Assembly (NCBI RefSeq): GCF_008831265.1 | Contig: NZ_VTTH01000007.1 | Coordinates: forward strand, 1 to 64,000 | DNA: 64,000 nt | Source: Lacisediminimonas profundi | Lineage (GTDB): Bacteria > Pseudomonadota > Gammaproteobacteria > Burkholderiales > Burkholderiaceae_D | Direction of reading: 5' to 3' | In this document: positions 19,362 to 28,475 of the stretch, piece by piece | Numbering within the stretch: position 1 is the first letter of the stretch | Layout: every line of letters begins with the position of its first letter | Notes under the pieces: model-generated | Databases searched by the model: none | Seen by the model: the letters and a program-made list of their open reading frames with translations, nothing else | What the model was told of the DNA's origin: nothing | Program-made: the position numbers and the translations under genes

Positions 19362-20552
19362 TCAGTCGAGAATCTTGGCAACAACGCCGGCGCCGACGGT
19401 ACGGCCGCCTTCGCGGATTGCAAAACGCAGACCCTCTTCCATCGCGATCGGGTTGATCAGCTGCACAGTGATCGACACGTTATCGCCTGGCATGACCATT
19501 TCCTTGTCCTTCGGCAGCTCGATCGCACCCGTCACGTCCGTGGTACGGAAGTAGAACTGCGGACGGTAGTTGTTGAAGAACGGCGTATGACGGCCGCCTT
19601 CGTCCTTCGACAGGACATAGATCTCGCCCGTGAAGTGCTTGTGCGGCTTGATCGAACCCGGCTTGGCCAGAACCTGGCCACGCTCCACGTCTTCACGCTT
19701 GGTGCCACGCAGCAGCACGCCGACGTTGTCGCCAGCCTGACCCTGGTCCAGCAGCTTGCGGAACATTTCCACGCCCGTGCAGATCGTCTTTTGCGTATCG
19801 CGGATACCAACGATTTCCAGCTCTTCGCCAACTTTCACGATGCCACGCTCGACACGACCGGTAACCACCGTGCCACGGCCGGAAATCGAGAACACGTCTT
19901 CAACCGGCAGCAGGAATGCGCCGTCAACAGCGCGCTCCGGCGTCGGGATGTACGTGTCCAGCGCTTCGGCCAGCTTCATGATCGCCTGCTCACCCAGCTC
20001 GCCCTTGTCGCCTTCCAGCGCCAGTTTGGCCGAACCACGGATGATTGGCAGGTCGTCGCCAGGGAACTCATACTTCGACAACAATTCGCGAACTTCCATC
20101 TCGACCAGTTCCAGCAACTCGTCGTCATCAACCATGTCGCACTTGTTCAGGAACACGATGATGTAAGGAACGCCAACCTGGCGCGCCAGCAGGATGTGCT
20201 CGCGGGTCTGCGGCATCGGGCCGTCAGCTGCCGAGCACACCAGGATCGCGCCATCCATCTGCGCCGCGCCGGTGATCATGTTCTTCACATAGTCAGCGTG
20301 GCCCGGGCAGTCAACGTGCGCATAGTGGCGGTTTTCTGTCTCGTACTCGACGTGCGCCGTGTTGATCGTGATGCCGCGCGCTTTTTCTTCAGGCGCTGCG
20401 TCGATCTCGTCATATTTCTTTGCTTCGCCGCCAAACTTGGCCGACAAAACAGTTGCAATCGCAGCCGTCAGCGTGGTCTTGCCATGATCGACGTGGCCAA
20501 TCGTGCCCACATTCACGTGCGGTTTGGTCCGCTCAAACTTGCCTTTTGCCAT
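19362..20552 (-). CDS. tuf: Elongation factor Tu, second (complete) copy
   Basis: Complete 396-residue EF-Tu with P-loop GHVDHGKTT (about 18-26), switch motifs DCPGH, NKCD and SAL-type G5 region, and the C-terminal AKILD. AGGAG upstream of the ATG supports the start. It is embedded in the tRNA-Tyr/Gly/Thr-tuf-tRNA-Trp transcript, like E. coli tufB. Over the part shared with the copy at 1-1175 the only difference I found is one silent base at Lys10. Confidence 0.99.
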   Translation of the reverse strand: MAKGKFERTKPHVNVGTIGHVDHGKTTLTAAIATVLSAKFGGEAKKYDEIDAAPEEKARGITINTAHVEYETENRHYAHVDCPGHADYVKNMITGAAQMDGAILVCSAADGPMPQTREHILLARQVGVPYIIVFLNKCDMVDDDELLELVEMEVRELLSKYEFPGDDLPIIRGSAKLALEGDKGELGEQAIMKLAEALDTYIPTPERAVDGAFLLPVEDVFSISGRGTVVTGRVERGIVKVGEELEIVGIRDTQKTICTGVEMFRKLLDQGQAGDNVGVLLRGTKREDVERGQVLAKPGSIKPHKHFTGEIYVLSKDEGGRHTPFFNNYRPQFYFRTTDVTGAIELPKDKEMVMPGDNVSITVQLINPIAMEEGLRFAIREGGRTVGAGVVAKILD

Positions 20553-20624
20553 CTTGGACTCCTAACGATTGAATGAGAATTTTCAGGCACGCGCCCGACT
20601 GTGTTCTGCTGATACTGCAAAAAT

Positions 20625-20700
<76 letters not shown>

Positions 20701-20740
20701 TTGTCGTCCGATGCCCCGAAAGACACGTCCAACCAAAAAC

Positions 20741-20814
20741 TGGAGCGGGTGAAGGGAATCGAACCCTCGTCATAAGCTTGGAAGGCTTCAGCTCTACCAT
20801 TGAGCTACACCCGC
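20741..20814 (-). tRNA. tRNA-Gly (TCC anticodon)
   Basis: A 74-nt cloverleaf with acceptor arms GCGGGTG/CACCCGC, an encoded 3' end TCCA and anticodon loop CTTCCAA (TCC, glycine). It sits between tRNA-Tyr and tRNA-Thr in one transcript. Confidence 0.97.
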
Positions 20815-20874
20815 AAGGGCGACTGCTTCAGCCGCAACACATACAACTTCACTACTACTCCTTCCGCGTAAATC

Positions 20875-20960
20875 TGGTGGAGGGGGCTGGATTCGAACCA
20901 GCGTACTCGTAAGAGGGCAGATTTACAGTCTGCTGCCATTAACCACTCGGCCACCCCTCC
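20875..20960 (-). tRNA. tRNA-Tyr (GTA anticodon)
   Basis: An 86-nt class II tRNA with long variable arm, acceptor arms GGAGGGG/CCCCTCC and encoded CCA. The anticodon loop CTGTAAA gives GTA for tyrosine. It is the first gene of the operon, its 5' end only about 15 bases from the -10 box. Confidence 0.97.
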
Positions 20961-20974
20961 GCGGGGAACCCCAA

Positions 20975-21003
20975 ACTATAGATGTCCAAGTCCCCTTTGT
21001 CAA
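20975..21003 (-). promoter_or_regulatory. Strong sigma70 promoter of the tRNA-tuf-secE-nusG-rpl-rpo superoperon (in the 332-bp gap 20961-21292)
   Basis: On the minus strand a perfect TTGACA (20998-21003) and TATAGT (20975-20980) are exactly 17 bp apart. The stretch between the -10 box and tRNA-Tyr is rich in G and C (GGGGTTCCCCGCG), as in promoters under stringent (ppGpp) control, so growth-rate regulation is likely. The remainder of the gap 20961-21292 holds a 15-bp palindrome (21035-21049) and the upstream region of the divergent antiporter gene; no other gene is visible. Confidence 0.9.
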
Positions 21004-21034
21004 ACAAAAAGTAATGTCACACATCACTTTTCTC

Positions 21035-21049
21035 ACAATCCCGGATTGT
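21035..21049. promoter_or_regulatory. 15-bp palindrome between divergent promoters
   Basis: ACAATCC-C-GGATTGT is a perfect inverted repeat 32 bp upstream of the superoperon -35 box. Its place fits an upstream activator or repressor site, but the binding protein is unknown. Confidence 0.35.
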
Positions 21050-21292
21050 CGCATGACAAGCCTCGTTCTCTCATCGGCCCGGAGCAAAATGAAATCCGGA
21101 ATGAGCAAGCGAAAAGTCATGTTCCTGGTGTAGTGTTCTTGACAAGCCCGCAAAAACCGCAGCGATGCGCAGCCCGTTGGAGCCCTGTACCGCGTGGGGG
21201 TTTCCTATCACCCGGCCCGGCCGGCAGCGCCCAGCGCTTGCGGTGGCCCGGCCTGCCTTCGCCCGGCCTTCAACTTTTTCACGGACCCGAAT

Positions 21293-23098
21293 ATGGAATC
21301 AGGCCTGCTGCTGAACACCGTCGTCTACCTGCTGGCCGCGGTGATCGCGGTGCCGGTCGTCCAGCGGCTTGGCCTGGGTGGCGTCCTTGGCTACCTTGTA
21401 GCCGGCATCAGCATAGGCCCCTGGGGACTGGGCCTGGTGCGCGACGTACAGGTCATCCTGCATTTTTCGGAGTTCGGCGTCGTGCTTTTGCTGTTCCTGA
21501 TCGGTCTGGAGCTTGAGCCCAAGCGACTCTGGACCATGCGTCGCGCGATCTTTGGCGGCGGCAGTCTGCAGGTTGCCGCCGTCAGCGGGGTCCTGTTTGC
21601 CTCAATATTTCTGGCTGGCCTCGACTGGAAGGCGGCACTCATCGCGGCGCTCGGGCTATCGTTATCCTCCACGGCGGTTGCCATCGCCTCCCTGGAGGAA
21701 CGCAAGCTCACGGCGACCCCGGCCGGCACCACCGGTTTTTCCATCTTGCTGTTCCAGGATATCGCCGCAATCCCGATGATCGCGATCGTGCCGCTGCTCG
21801 GCTCCGCCGGGCTCGCTGTCGCCAACGAAGGTCCGGGCTGGCTGAAGGCGCTGCAGGTGGTGGCGGTCATCGCCGCATTGATCGTCGGCGGTCGCACCCT
21901 GCTGCGTCCGTTAATGCGGATCGTGGCAGGCACGAACATGCGCGAGATCTTTACTGCATTTGCGCTGCTGCTGGTAATCGGCATTGGCCTGGTGATGCAA
22001 CTGGTGGGCATGTCGATGGCACTGGGTACCTTCATTGCTGGCGTCCTGCTGGCGGACTCGGAATACCGGCGGGCACTGGAAGCCGACCTCGAACCCTTCA
22101 AGGGCCTGCTTCTCGGCCTGTTCTTCATGGCGGTCGGCATGACGGTGGATTTCGGCGTCCTGTTGGCGCAGCCGCTGCTGGTACTGTCCCTGCTGGCCGG
22201 GTTCCTGACCTTGAAAGCCGGTGTCCTGTACGGGCTGGCTGTGCGTTTCGGCATTCCATCCAGGCAGCGGGTCCTGTTCGCCATGCTGCTGTCGCAGGGC
22301 AGCGAGTTCGCCTTCGTCATCTTCGGCGCCGCCGCCACCGCACGGGTTTTCAGCGCAGAGGTGTCCGCGCTCCTGATTCTGGTGGTCGCGCTCTCGCTGG
22401 TCGCCACACCGCTGCTGCTCCTGCTGCACGACAAGTTTCTTGCACCGCGGCTGCAGGCACACGCCAGACGCCGGCAGGACACGGTGGAGCCGCGGGAGGG
22501 CCATGTGATCATTGCCGGATTCGGGCGGTTCGGCCAGATTGTCGGCAGGCTGCTTCACGCCAACCAGATTCCGCTGACGGTACTGGACCATGACCCCGAC
22601 CAGATCGATTTGCTGCGCCGTTTCGGGTTCGAGGTGTTTTATGGAGACGCGACCCGGCTCGACCTGCTGCGGACGGCCGGTGCCTCAAAGGCCCGGGCGC
22701 TGGTGGTCGCGATTGACGACGTCGGCGACAGCCTGAAACTGGTGGAAGTGGTGAGGGAGGCCTTTCCCGGGCTGCTGATCCTCGCCCGGGCGCGCAATGT
22801 CTCGCATTACTACGACCTGCTCGACCGCGGCGTCACGCTGATCGAACGGGAGACCTTCGAATCGGCGCTGCGCCTGGGTCAGGACGCACTACAACATCTC
22901 GGGTTCGACGCCCACTTCGCGCGGGAGGCGGCATTGAAGTTCCGGTCCCACAACCTCGCATCGCTGCTGAAGGTGTACCCGCATTACAAGGACCAGGAAA
23001 CGATGGTCTCAATGGCGCGCCAGGCGCGTGACGAACTGGAGCAGATGTTTGCCAGCGACCTTGAGGCGATGAAAAAGGAGCACCCCGGCAGCAACTGA
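21293..23098 (+). CDS. CPA2-family monovalent cation:proton antiporter, KefB/KefC type
   Basis: Integral inner-membrane antiporter predicted to expel K+ in exchange for H+, typically during electrophile stress. From ATG 21293 the protein is 601 residues, the length of E. coli KefB. About 12 hydrophobic segments fill residues 1-385 and include GLELEPKRLW and the QDIAAIPM motif that marks the Kef exchange domain. A cytosolic RCK/TrkA-N domain follows (about 400-520) with the Rossmann glycines HVIIAGFGRFGQIVGRLL and the acidic VLDHDPD. No kefF/kefG ancillary gene is next to it. It converges with the exporter gene at 23108, leaving only 9 bp between the stops. Confidence 0.88.
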   Translation: MESGLLLNTVVYLLAAVIAVPVVQRLGLGGVLGYLVAGISIGPWGLGLVRDVQVILHFSEFGVVLLLFLIGLELEPKRLWTMRRAIFGGGSLQVAAVSGVLFASIFLAGLDWKAALIAALGLSLSSTAVAIASLEERKLTATPAGTTGFSILLFQDIAAIPMIAIVPLLGSAGLAVANEGPGWLKALQVVAVIAALIVGGRTLLRPLMRIVAGTNMREIFTAFALLLVIGIGLVMQLVGMSMALGTFIAGVLLADSEYRRALEADLEPFKGLLLGLFFMAVGMTVDFGVLLAQPLLVLSLLAGFLTLKAGVLYGLAVRFGIPSRQRVLFAMLLSQGSEFAFVIFGAAATARVFSAEVSALLILVVALSLVATPLLLLLHDKFLAPRLQAHARRRQDTVEPREGHVIIAGFGRFGQIVGRLLHANQIPLTVLDHDPDQIDLLRRFGFEVFYGDATRLDLLRTAGASKARALVVAIDDVGDSLKLVEVVREAFPGLLILARARNVSHYYDLLDRGVTLIERETFESALRLGQDALQHLGFDAHFAREAALKFRSHNLASLLKVYPHYKDQETMVSMARQARDELEQMFASDLEAMKKEHPGSN

Positions 23099-23107
23099 GG
23101 AATCCTG

Positions 23108-24532
23108 CTACCTCGGCGGTGCGGCGCGGACGCGCCATGCGGCCAGCACCCCGACGGCGCAGATCGCTGCAAGGAACAGGAAGGTTTCATCGAAGGCCTT
23201 GATGCGGTCGGCCGGATTGCCCCCGCAGTCACCCAAAGCCGTATTGTGGGCCGCCAGGCGCCACTCGAGCACGATTCCGACCAGGCTGACCCCGATTGCG
23301 CCGCCCAGCTGCCTCAGGAAATTGATTGTGCTCGTACCTTGGGCCAGGAGCGTTGGATCAATGCCGCGCAGTGCACCGACACTCAGGGCAGGCAATACGC
23401 ATCCCAAGCCAATGCGGCCAATTATTGCCCACGCCATCAACGCGACAAAACCGGTACCGGTCGTTCCGGTACTCATCAGCAGGAAGGACACTGACAGCAG
23501 GACTAGTCCGATCGACACCAGCAAGTAAGGAGGATGGCGATCCGTCATCCTGCCGGCCACCGCAATCACCAATGCCAGCACGAAGCCGGCGGGCAATATG
23601 ACCAGCCCGGCGTGGCTCGGCGAGTAGTTCAGCGCCATCTGGGTGTACACGGGCAGCAGGTAAGTGGATCCGAACAATCCCATTCCATAGATGAAAGCAA
23701 CGCACGCTCCCATCACGAACTGGCGGTAGCGAAAGACGCTCATCGCGACCAGCGGATGCGACGCCCGCAACTGGTACCAGACGAATACCGCGAGGGTCAT
23801 CAGGCCCGCCAGCAGCAGCGAGAAACCGAGCAAGGTCTCCTTCTGCAGTTGCACCAGGCCATTCATCAGCGCCACCACCCCTATACCGGCCAGCAACAAG
23901 CCTTTCCAGTCGAGCGCCTGGGCATCGCCGGCCAGCGAGGACGTCCTCGACAACAGCTTGCGGGCCAGGTATATCGAGAACAGGCAGAACGGAATCACGA
24001 CGAAAAATATCGAGCGCCATCCGAACTGTTCGACCAGGAACCCGCCAACGCTGGGGCCGATCGCCGGCGCCAGCACGACCCCGAATCCGAACACGCCCAT
24101 TGCCCGGCCGTGCTGATTGCTGTCGAAGGCGCGCAGCACGAAGATCGCCGGAATCGGCTGCAGTACGCCGGCAGCCACGCCCTCCACTATCCGCATCGAT
24201 ATCAGCATCGGATAGTTGACGCTGAAGCCGCCAACCACGCCGCCGGCAAGCAACAACAGGACGGCACCGGTGTAAGCCTGGCGCAGGCCAAAGCGCAATA
24301 GCAGCCATGGCGTGGCCATCATCGACAGCGTCATGGAGAGCATGAAGGCGGTGGATACCCACTGCGCGCGCTCCTGCCCGAGGCCGAAGTGAGCCGATAA
24401 GTCCGGCACGGCAACGTTGACGATGGTCGAGGCGAGGATGGACGCCATCGACCCGATCATCAGGGAAAACAGCACCATCCACTTGTAGCGGGGGCCGTGG
24501 CGCGCTCTGAGCTCTTCCAGGGTAAGGGACAT
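23108..24532 (-). CDS. MFS transporter of the DHA2 (EmrB/QacA) drug-exporter family
   Basis: Proton-driven multidrug exporter in the inner membrane. The 474-residue product starts MSLTLEELRARHGPRYKW and has about 14 membrane segments, as expected for DHA2. Motifs typical of the family include NVAVPDLSAHFG in helix 1 with QWVSTAFMLSM in helix 2, and the antiporter motif C-like region GVFGFGVVLAPAIGPSVGG in helix 5. Near the C-terminus STINFLRQLGGAIGVSL is the usual EmrB signature. No EmrA-type membrane-fusion partner is adjacent, so it may act alone or with a partner elsewhere. A TATACT box (24571-24576) lies upstream on the minus strand. Confidence 0.88.
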   Translation of the reverse strand: MSLTLEELRARHGPRYKWMVLFSLMIGSMASILASTIVNVAVPDLSAHFGLGQERAQWVSTAFMLSMTLSMMATPWLLLRFGLRQAYTGAVLLLLAGGVVGGFSVNYPMLISMRIVEGVAAGVLQPIPAIFVLRAFDSNQHGRAMGVFGFGVVLAPAIGPSVGGFLVEQFGWRSIFFVVIPFCLFSIYLARKLLSRTSSLAGDAQALDWKGLLLAGIGVVALMNGLVQLQKETLLGFSLLLAGLMTLAVFVWYQLRASHPLVAMSVFRYRQFVMGACVAFIYGMGLFGSTYLLPVYTQMALNYSPSHAGLVILPAGFVLALVIAVAGRMTDRHPPYLLVSIGLVLLSVSFLLMSTGTTGTGFVALMAWAIIGRIGLGCVLPALSVGALRGIDPTLLAQGTSTINFLRQLGGAIGVSLVGIVLEWRLAAHNTALGDCGGNPADRIKAFDETFLFLAAICAVGVLAAWRVRAAPPR

Positions 24533-24626
24533 CGAAACTGCCGCAAGCGGCGCAAGGGAAGAATGCCGCAAGTATACAGGGAGAAATAAAGGGAAAACAC
24601 AGGGGAAAATACTGGTGAAATTGCCA

Positions 24627-24663
24627 CTGGTCTTGCAGGGCAACACACCCCCCTGCAAGCCAG
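24627..24663 (-). terminator. Hairpin downstream of the DUF2905 pair
   Basis: CTTGCAGGG (24632-24640) pairs with CCCTGCAAG (24651-24659) and, past a one-base bulge, CTGG pairs with CCAG. It lies 20 bp beyond the DUF2905 stop at 24683. There is no clear U-run on the minus strand, so it may be a weak terminator or an mRNA-end stabiliser. Confidence 0.45.
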
Positions 24664-24682
24664 CATCATCCGGCCCCTGCTG

Positions 24683-24901
24683 CTAGCTGCAGAACAGGCA
24701 GGTCAGCGCCACCAGTTCAGCCAGTCCGAATGCGACGGCAGACCAGAGGACGGTGGAACCGAATGGCAGGCAGAACGCCTGCCCGAACAGCGTGAAGCGA
24801 ATGTCGCCCGGCAGCCGCCCGAGCCCCAGCTTCGCCAGGAATGGCAGCAGGCCCGAGAAAACCATCAGCATGAGGAATATGGCAACTACCCACCGGATCA
24901 T
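24683..24901 (-). CDS. DUF2905 family small membrane protein, second tandem copy
   Basis: A 72-residue protein of unknown function with two hydrophobic stretches (about 5-25 and 46-68) around the family core LGLGRLPGDIRFTLFGQ. It shares most of its residues with the neighbouring copy at 24898-25095. Its ATG overlaps the stop codon of that copy (ATGA), so it is translationally coupled. The C-terminus has two added cysteines (LTCLFCS) absent from the first copy. No biochemical role is known for DUF2905. Confidence 0.85.
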   Translation of the reverse strand: MIRWVVAIFLMLMVFSGLLPFLAKLGLGRLPGDIRFTLFGQAFCLPFGSTVLWSAVAFGLAELVALTCLFCS

Positions 24902-25095
24902 TTGACCAGTCTCCCGATCACAAATATCACCATCGAGAACAGGATGGTCGACGCAAAGGGCAGCAGGATGCGCCGGCCGAACAGCGTAAAGCGGATGTCG
25001 CCGGGAAGCCGCCCGATCCCGAGCTTTTCCAGCCAGGGCAGCATGGCCGAGAACACAAGCATTGCAATGAAAATGGTGACCAGCCAGCGGATCAT
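24898..25095 (-). CDS. DUF2905 family small membrane protein, first tandem copy
   Basis: A 65-residue protein beginning MIRWLVTIFIAMLVFSAMLP, with two membrane segments and the core LGIGRLPGDIRFTLFGRR. It is the upstream partner of the tandem pair and lies 10 bp beyond the stop of the methyltransferase gene at 25106, so the three probably share a transcript. The start is the ATG at 25095; an in-frame extension upstream overlaps the methyltransferase and is not supported. Confidence 0.85.
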   Translation of the reverse strand: MIRWLVTIFIAMLVFSAMLPWLEKLGIGRLPGDIRFTLFGRRILLPFASTILFSMVIFVIGRLVK

Positions 25096-25105
25096 GGACG
25101 CGGCC

Positions 25106-26278
25106 TCACAGGCGATGGCTGCGGTCGCCGCGCGCAAGCGCAGGCGGCAGCGCGATCTTCCTGCCCATTACCAGCACCTTGAACAGTTCACCCATCTCGG
25201 CCGGCGAGGTGAGCTTCTGCACCGCATTGGCCAGCGGCAGGTAACGCAGGTGGTCATCGGCGGGTGTCTGCATCAACAGCGCCGGCAAACCTGCGTTGAG
25301 CAGGAAAGACGCCTGGCTGGTGTAGAGCAGCAGATCGGCGCCGCTGTCCAGCCCGGCGCGGGCGACGTCGGTAAAGTCGACATGCGCGGTAATGTCTTGC
25401 AGGCCGGGGAGGTAGAAAGGGTCATCATGCGCGTGATGCCGGTAATGACACATCAGCGTGCCGGCCACGCGTTGAGGCAGGTAATACTCGTGCGCGGGAA
25501 ACCCGTAATCCACGAAGATGGCAGCACCTTGATCCAGGATGCCGCACAAGGAGTGCATGAAGCCTCGCGCCAGCGGATGGACTTCGGCCACATAGCCGTC
25601 GGGCAGCGCGTCCGGCTCCGGCACCTGTGCCAGCAGTTGGGCCAGCTCTTCCGGCGGACAAGCGCGGTCGGAAAATCCGAAACCGAAGTTGGTGCCTGCG
25701 CTGGTGCTGGTGCTGATTCTGGCCACCCCGCGCTCGAGCCAGCCGGATGCCTGCCTGACAAGTAGCCGGACCGGCATCGCGTCCAGCACTTCATTTCCGA
25801 TCGCGACCCCTGAAAACCGCTCCGGCATGGTGTCCAGCCAGCGCACCTGGGGAAAGTCGCGCAGCGTCTGTTGTTGCCGTTCACGCAATTCGCCGGAGAG
25901 TTCGACAATGGCATACGACGCAGCAGGCGCGCCGATCTGCTCCAGCTCGGTCAGCATGTCCCGGGCCAGCTTGCCGGTTCCGGCGCCAAACTCGACGAGA
26001 TTGCGCGGACACTGGGCAAACAATGCCGCAGCAGCATGCGCCAGCGTGCGACCGAACAGCGGCGTCATTTCCGGGGCGGTTGTAAAATCACCGTCTTTCC
26101 CCAGCTTTTCCGAACCCCCGCTGTAGTAGCCCAGCCCGGGCGCGTACAAAGCCAGTTCCATATAGCGGGCAAAAGAAATCCAGCCGCCGCTGCTTTCGAT
26201 TTCGCTGGCGATTTTTTCCTGCAGCGCGCAGGACGCGGCCAGCGCGTCAGGAGAAGGTTGAGGCAGTTGCAGTTGCAT
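25106..26278 (-). CDS. SAM-dependent methyltransferase, MidA/NDUFAF7 (DUF185) family
   Basis: Class I methyltransferase related to mitochondrial NDUFAF7, which dimethylates an arginine of a complex I subunit; the bacterial substrate is not established. The 390-residue protein carries the family N-terminus with FARYMELALYAPGLGYYSGG (about 36-55) and GDFTTAPEMTPLFGR, then the SAM-binding motif LVEFGAGTGKLARDML (about 110-125) and a following AIVELS. The start is the ATG at 26278. A TACAAT box ends only about seven bases before it, so the mRNA may have almost no leader. It is divergent from the SDR gene at 26320. Confidence 0.88.
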   Translation of the reverse strand: MQLQLPQPSPDALAASCALQEKIASEIESSGGWISFARYMELALYAPGLGYYSGGSEKLGKDGDFTTAPEMTPLFGRTLAHAAAALFAQCPRNLVEFGAGTGKLARDMLTELEQIGAPAASYAIVELSGELRERQQQTLRDFPQVRWLDTMPERFSGVAIGNEVLDAMPVRLLVRQASGWLERGVARISTSTSAGTNFGFGFSDRACPPEELAQLLAQVPEPDALPDGYVAEVHPLARGFMHSLCGILDQGAAIFVDYGFPAHEYYLPQRVAGTLMCHYRHHAHDDPFYLPGLQDITAHVDFTDVARAGLDSGADLLLYTSQASFLLNAGLPALLMQTPADDHLRYLPLANAVQKLTSPAEMGELFKVLVMGRKIALPPALARGDRSHRL

Positions 26279-26284
26279 AACCCT

Positions 26285-26290
26285 ATTGTA
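26285..26290 (-). promoter_or_regulatory. Candidate -10 box of a near-leaderless methyltransferase mRNA
   Basis: TACAAT on the minus strand ends seven bases before the ATG at 26278, so the predicted start of transcription falls on or next to the start codon. The -35 region is poor, which limits confidence. Confidence 0.35.
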
Positions 26291-26319
26291 GTGGCAATCC
26301 CCGGACCAACCTGATCCCT

Positions 26320-27087
26320 ATGACAGCCGACATGCAAAAAGTTGCCTTGGTCACCGGTGCCGGAAAACGCATCGGAAAAGCGATCGCCCTGGCACTGGCC
26401 AGGCATGGCTGGGACATCGTCGTGCACTACAACCGCTCCGCGGCCGAGGCAGAATCGACAGTCGCAGCAATCCAGGCTGCAGGCCGGCGCGCCGTGCCGG
26501 TACAGTGCGACCTGACCGATGAAGCGGCAGTACGCGCCTTGCTCGCGCGCTGCGCCGAGGTCCTGGCGCCGGTGTCATGCGTGGTCAATAATGCATCGCT
26601 TTTCCGTTTCGACGATGCCGCCACGGTTTCCGCGGCTGCGCTGGTCGAGCATATGCAGACCAACCTGACCGCGCCGCTGCTGCTGGCCCAGGCGCTGGCA
26701 ACGGCGCTTCCCGCCGGCGGCCAAGGCGTGGTAATCAACCTGCTGGATCAGAAACTGGCCAACCTGAATCCGGACTTCCTGTCCTATACCCTGTCAAAAG
26801 CGGCCCTGCAAACGGCCACCGTGATGCTGGCGCAGGCGCTGGCACCGGCGATCCGCGTCGTCGGCGTGTCGCCTGGCATCACGATGGTCTCCGGCGACCA
26901 GACAGAAAACGAATTCCGCCAGGCCCATGCGATGACCCCGCTGGGGCGCTCCAGCACCCCCGAAGACGTCGCCGCTGCGGTATGCTTTGCCGCCGAATCG
27001 CCGGCCATCACCGGCACCACGCTGATCGTCGACGGAGGACAGCACCTGATGCCCCTCCCGCGCGACGTCATGTTCATTGCGAAATAA
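26320..27087 (+). CDS. Short-chain dehydrogenase/reductase, probably pteridine (dihydromonapterin/dihydrofolate-type) reductase
   Basis: NADPH-dependent SDR of 255 residues. The nucleotide-binding motif is TGAGKRIG, the TGxxxRxG form typical of pteridine reductases (PTR1/FolM) instead of the usual TGxxxGxG; NNAS and the catalytic YTLSK (about 155-159) are intact. Twelve bp downstream lies folB, the neighbour that handles dihydroneopterin or dihydromonapterin, which supports a role in reducing pterins. A generic oxidoreductase role remains possible. It is divergent from the methyltransferase gene with only 41 bp between. Confidence 0.78.
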   Translation: MTADMQKVALVTGAGKRIGKAIALALARHGWDIVVHYNRSAAEAESTVAAIQAAGRRAVPVQCDLTDEAAVRALLARCAEVLAPVSCVVNNASLFRFDDAATVSAAALVEHMQTNLTAPLLLAQALATALPAGGQGVVINLLDQKLANLNPDFLSYTLSKAALQTATVMLAQALAPAIRVVGVSPGITMVSGDQTENEFRQAHAMTPLGRSSTPEDVAAAVCFAAESPAITGTTLIVDGGQHLMPLPRDVMFIAK

Positions 27088-27099
27088 CCCCTCACGACC

Positions 27100-27495
27100 A
27101 TGCCCTTTGCCCTCTCCCACCCCCAACTGGCCGGCTGCCGCCGCCTGTTCCTTCGCAATTACGAGGTGCAGATCAATATCGGCGTGCACGACTTCGAAAA
27201 GAAGGGCGAGCAGCGCGTCCTGATCAATGTCGACCTGTTCATTCCGCTGGCCCTGTCCACGCCGCACAGCGACAGCCTGCAGGAAGTTGTCGATTACGAC
27301 TTCATGCGCGAAACCATCGCGCGCCGGATGGCACAAGGCCACATCCACCTGCAGGAAACGCTGTGCGACGATGTCGCGCAAGCCATGCTGTTGCACCCCA
27401 AGGTGCGCGGCGTGCGAGTGTCGACCGAAAAGCCGGACGTCTACCCGGATTGCGAAGGCGTGGGCGTTGAAGTGTTCCAGGTAAAGGAGGCGTAG
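27100..27495 (+). CDS. folB: Dihydroneopterin aldolase/epimerase
   Basis: Folate-pathway enzyme that cleaves 7,8-dihydroneopterin to 6-hydroxymethyl-dihydropterin and glycolaldehyde. The 131-residue protein has the family signature [20 protein letters not shown] (about 21-40), where the Glu of [11 protein letters not shown] contacts the pterin, and [11 protein letters not shown]. The C-terminal [19 protein letters not shown] replaces the more common Lys-Pro pattern with KPDVYPDCE, so FolX-like epimerase activity cannot be excluded. It is cotranscribed between the SDR gene and ttcA. Confidence 0.88.
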   Translation: MPFALSHPQLAGCRRLFLRNYEVQINIGVHDFEKKGEQRVLINVDLFIPLALSTPHSDSLQEVVDYDFMRETIARRMAQGHIHLQETLCDDVAQAMLLHPKVRGVRVSTEKPDVYPDCEGVGVEVFQVKEA

Positions 27496-27497
27496 AC

Positions 27498-28427
27498 ATG
27501 CCCGGCACCCTCCTGCAGGACGCGGCCCTGATGACCCAGCGCAAGGCAGAAAAAGCCGTCTACGAAAACAACAAGCTGCACAAGCGGCTGTGCCGGCTGG
27601 TTGGCCAGGCCATCGGCGACTTCAACATGATCGAGGACGGCGACAAGGTCATGGTGTGCCTGTCGGGCGGCAAGGACAGCTACGCGCTGCTCGACATCCT
27701 GCTGACCCTGCGCGAGCGCGCGCCGATCCAATTCGATATCGTCGCCGTCAACCTCGACCAGAAGCAGCCGAATTTCCCGGCTGATGTGCTGCCCGCTTAC
27801 CTGGAAAAACTGGGCGTGCAGTACCACATCGAGAACCAGGACACCTACAGCATCGTCAAGCGCGTCATCCCGGAAGGCAAGACCACCTGTTCGCTCTGCT
27901 CGCGCCTGCGCCGCGGGATCCTGTACCGGGTCGCCGGTGAACTGGGCGCCACCAAGATCGCGCTCGGCCATCACCGCGACGACATCCTCGAAACCTTCTT
28001 CCTGAACATGTTCTTCGGCGCCAAGCTGAAAGGGATGCCGCCCAAGCTGCAGTCGGACGACGGACGCAACATCGTGATCCGGCCGCTCGCTTACGTGAAG
28101 GAAGAGGACACCATCCGCTACGCGGAACTGCGGCAGTTCCCCATCATTCCCTGCGACCTGTGCGGCAGCCAGGAAAACCTGCAACGCAAGCAGATCAAGG
28201 CCATGCTGCGGGATTGGGAAAAGAAATATCCGGGACGGGTCGAGAACATATTCTCGTCACTGTCGACCGTGGTGCCGTCGCACCTGATGGATGCGAACGC
28301 CTTCGATTTCTCTGGACTGAAGATCACCGGCGAACCGGTCGCCGAAGGCGATATCGCGTTCGATGAGGATCCGTGCGCGCCGCCATCGGCGCCGGTCGTC
28401 CTGCACCTGCGACGCAGCGAGGACTGA
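27498..28427 (+). CDS. ttcA: tRNA 2-thiocytidine(32) synthetase TtcA
   Basis: ATP-dependent [4Fe-4S] enzyme that thiolates cytidine 32 in certain tRNAs. The 309-residue protein has the PP-loop [14 protein letters not shown] (about 55-68) and the cluster-binding [10 protein letters not shown] (about 131-140); a third cysteine motif IPCDLCGSQ is near residue 220. GGAGG at the end of folB, seven bases before the ATG, sets the start and couples the two genes. It converges with the lipoprotein gene at 28476. Confidence 0.96.
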   Translation: MPGTLLQDAALMTQRKAEKAVYENNKLHKRLCRLVGQAIGDFNMIEDGDKVMVCLSGGKDSYALLDILLTLRERAPIQFDIVAVNLDQKQPNFPADVLPAYLEKLGVQYHIENQDTYSIVKRVIPEGKTTCSLCSRLRRGILYRVAGELGATKIALGHHRDDILETFFLNMFFGAKLKGMPPKLQSDDGRNIVIRPLAYVKEEDTIRYAELRQFPIIPCDLCGSQENLQRKQIKAMLRDWEKKYPGRVENIFSSLSTVVPSHLMDANAFDFSGLKITGEPVAEGDIAFDEDPCAPPSAPVVLHLRRSED

Positions 28428-28475
28428 CAGCAACGAAAAACAAGGCGACGGCAGGGTTGCGCCAGCGCACGCAGA

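Noticed and set aside
21139-21144. TTGACA as the -35 box of the antiporter gene
   Set aside because: No acceptable -10 box lies 16-18 bp downstream.
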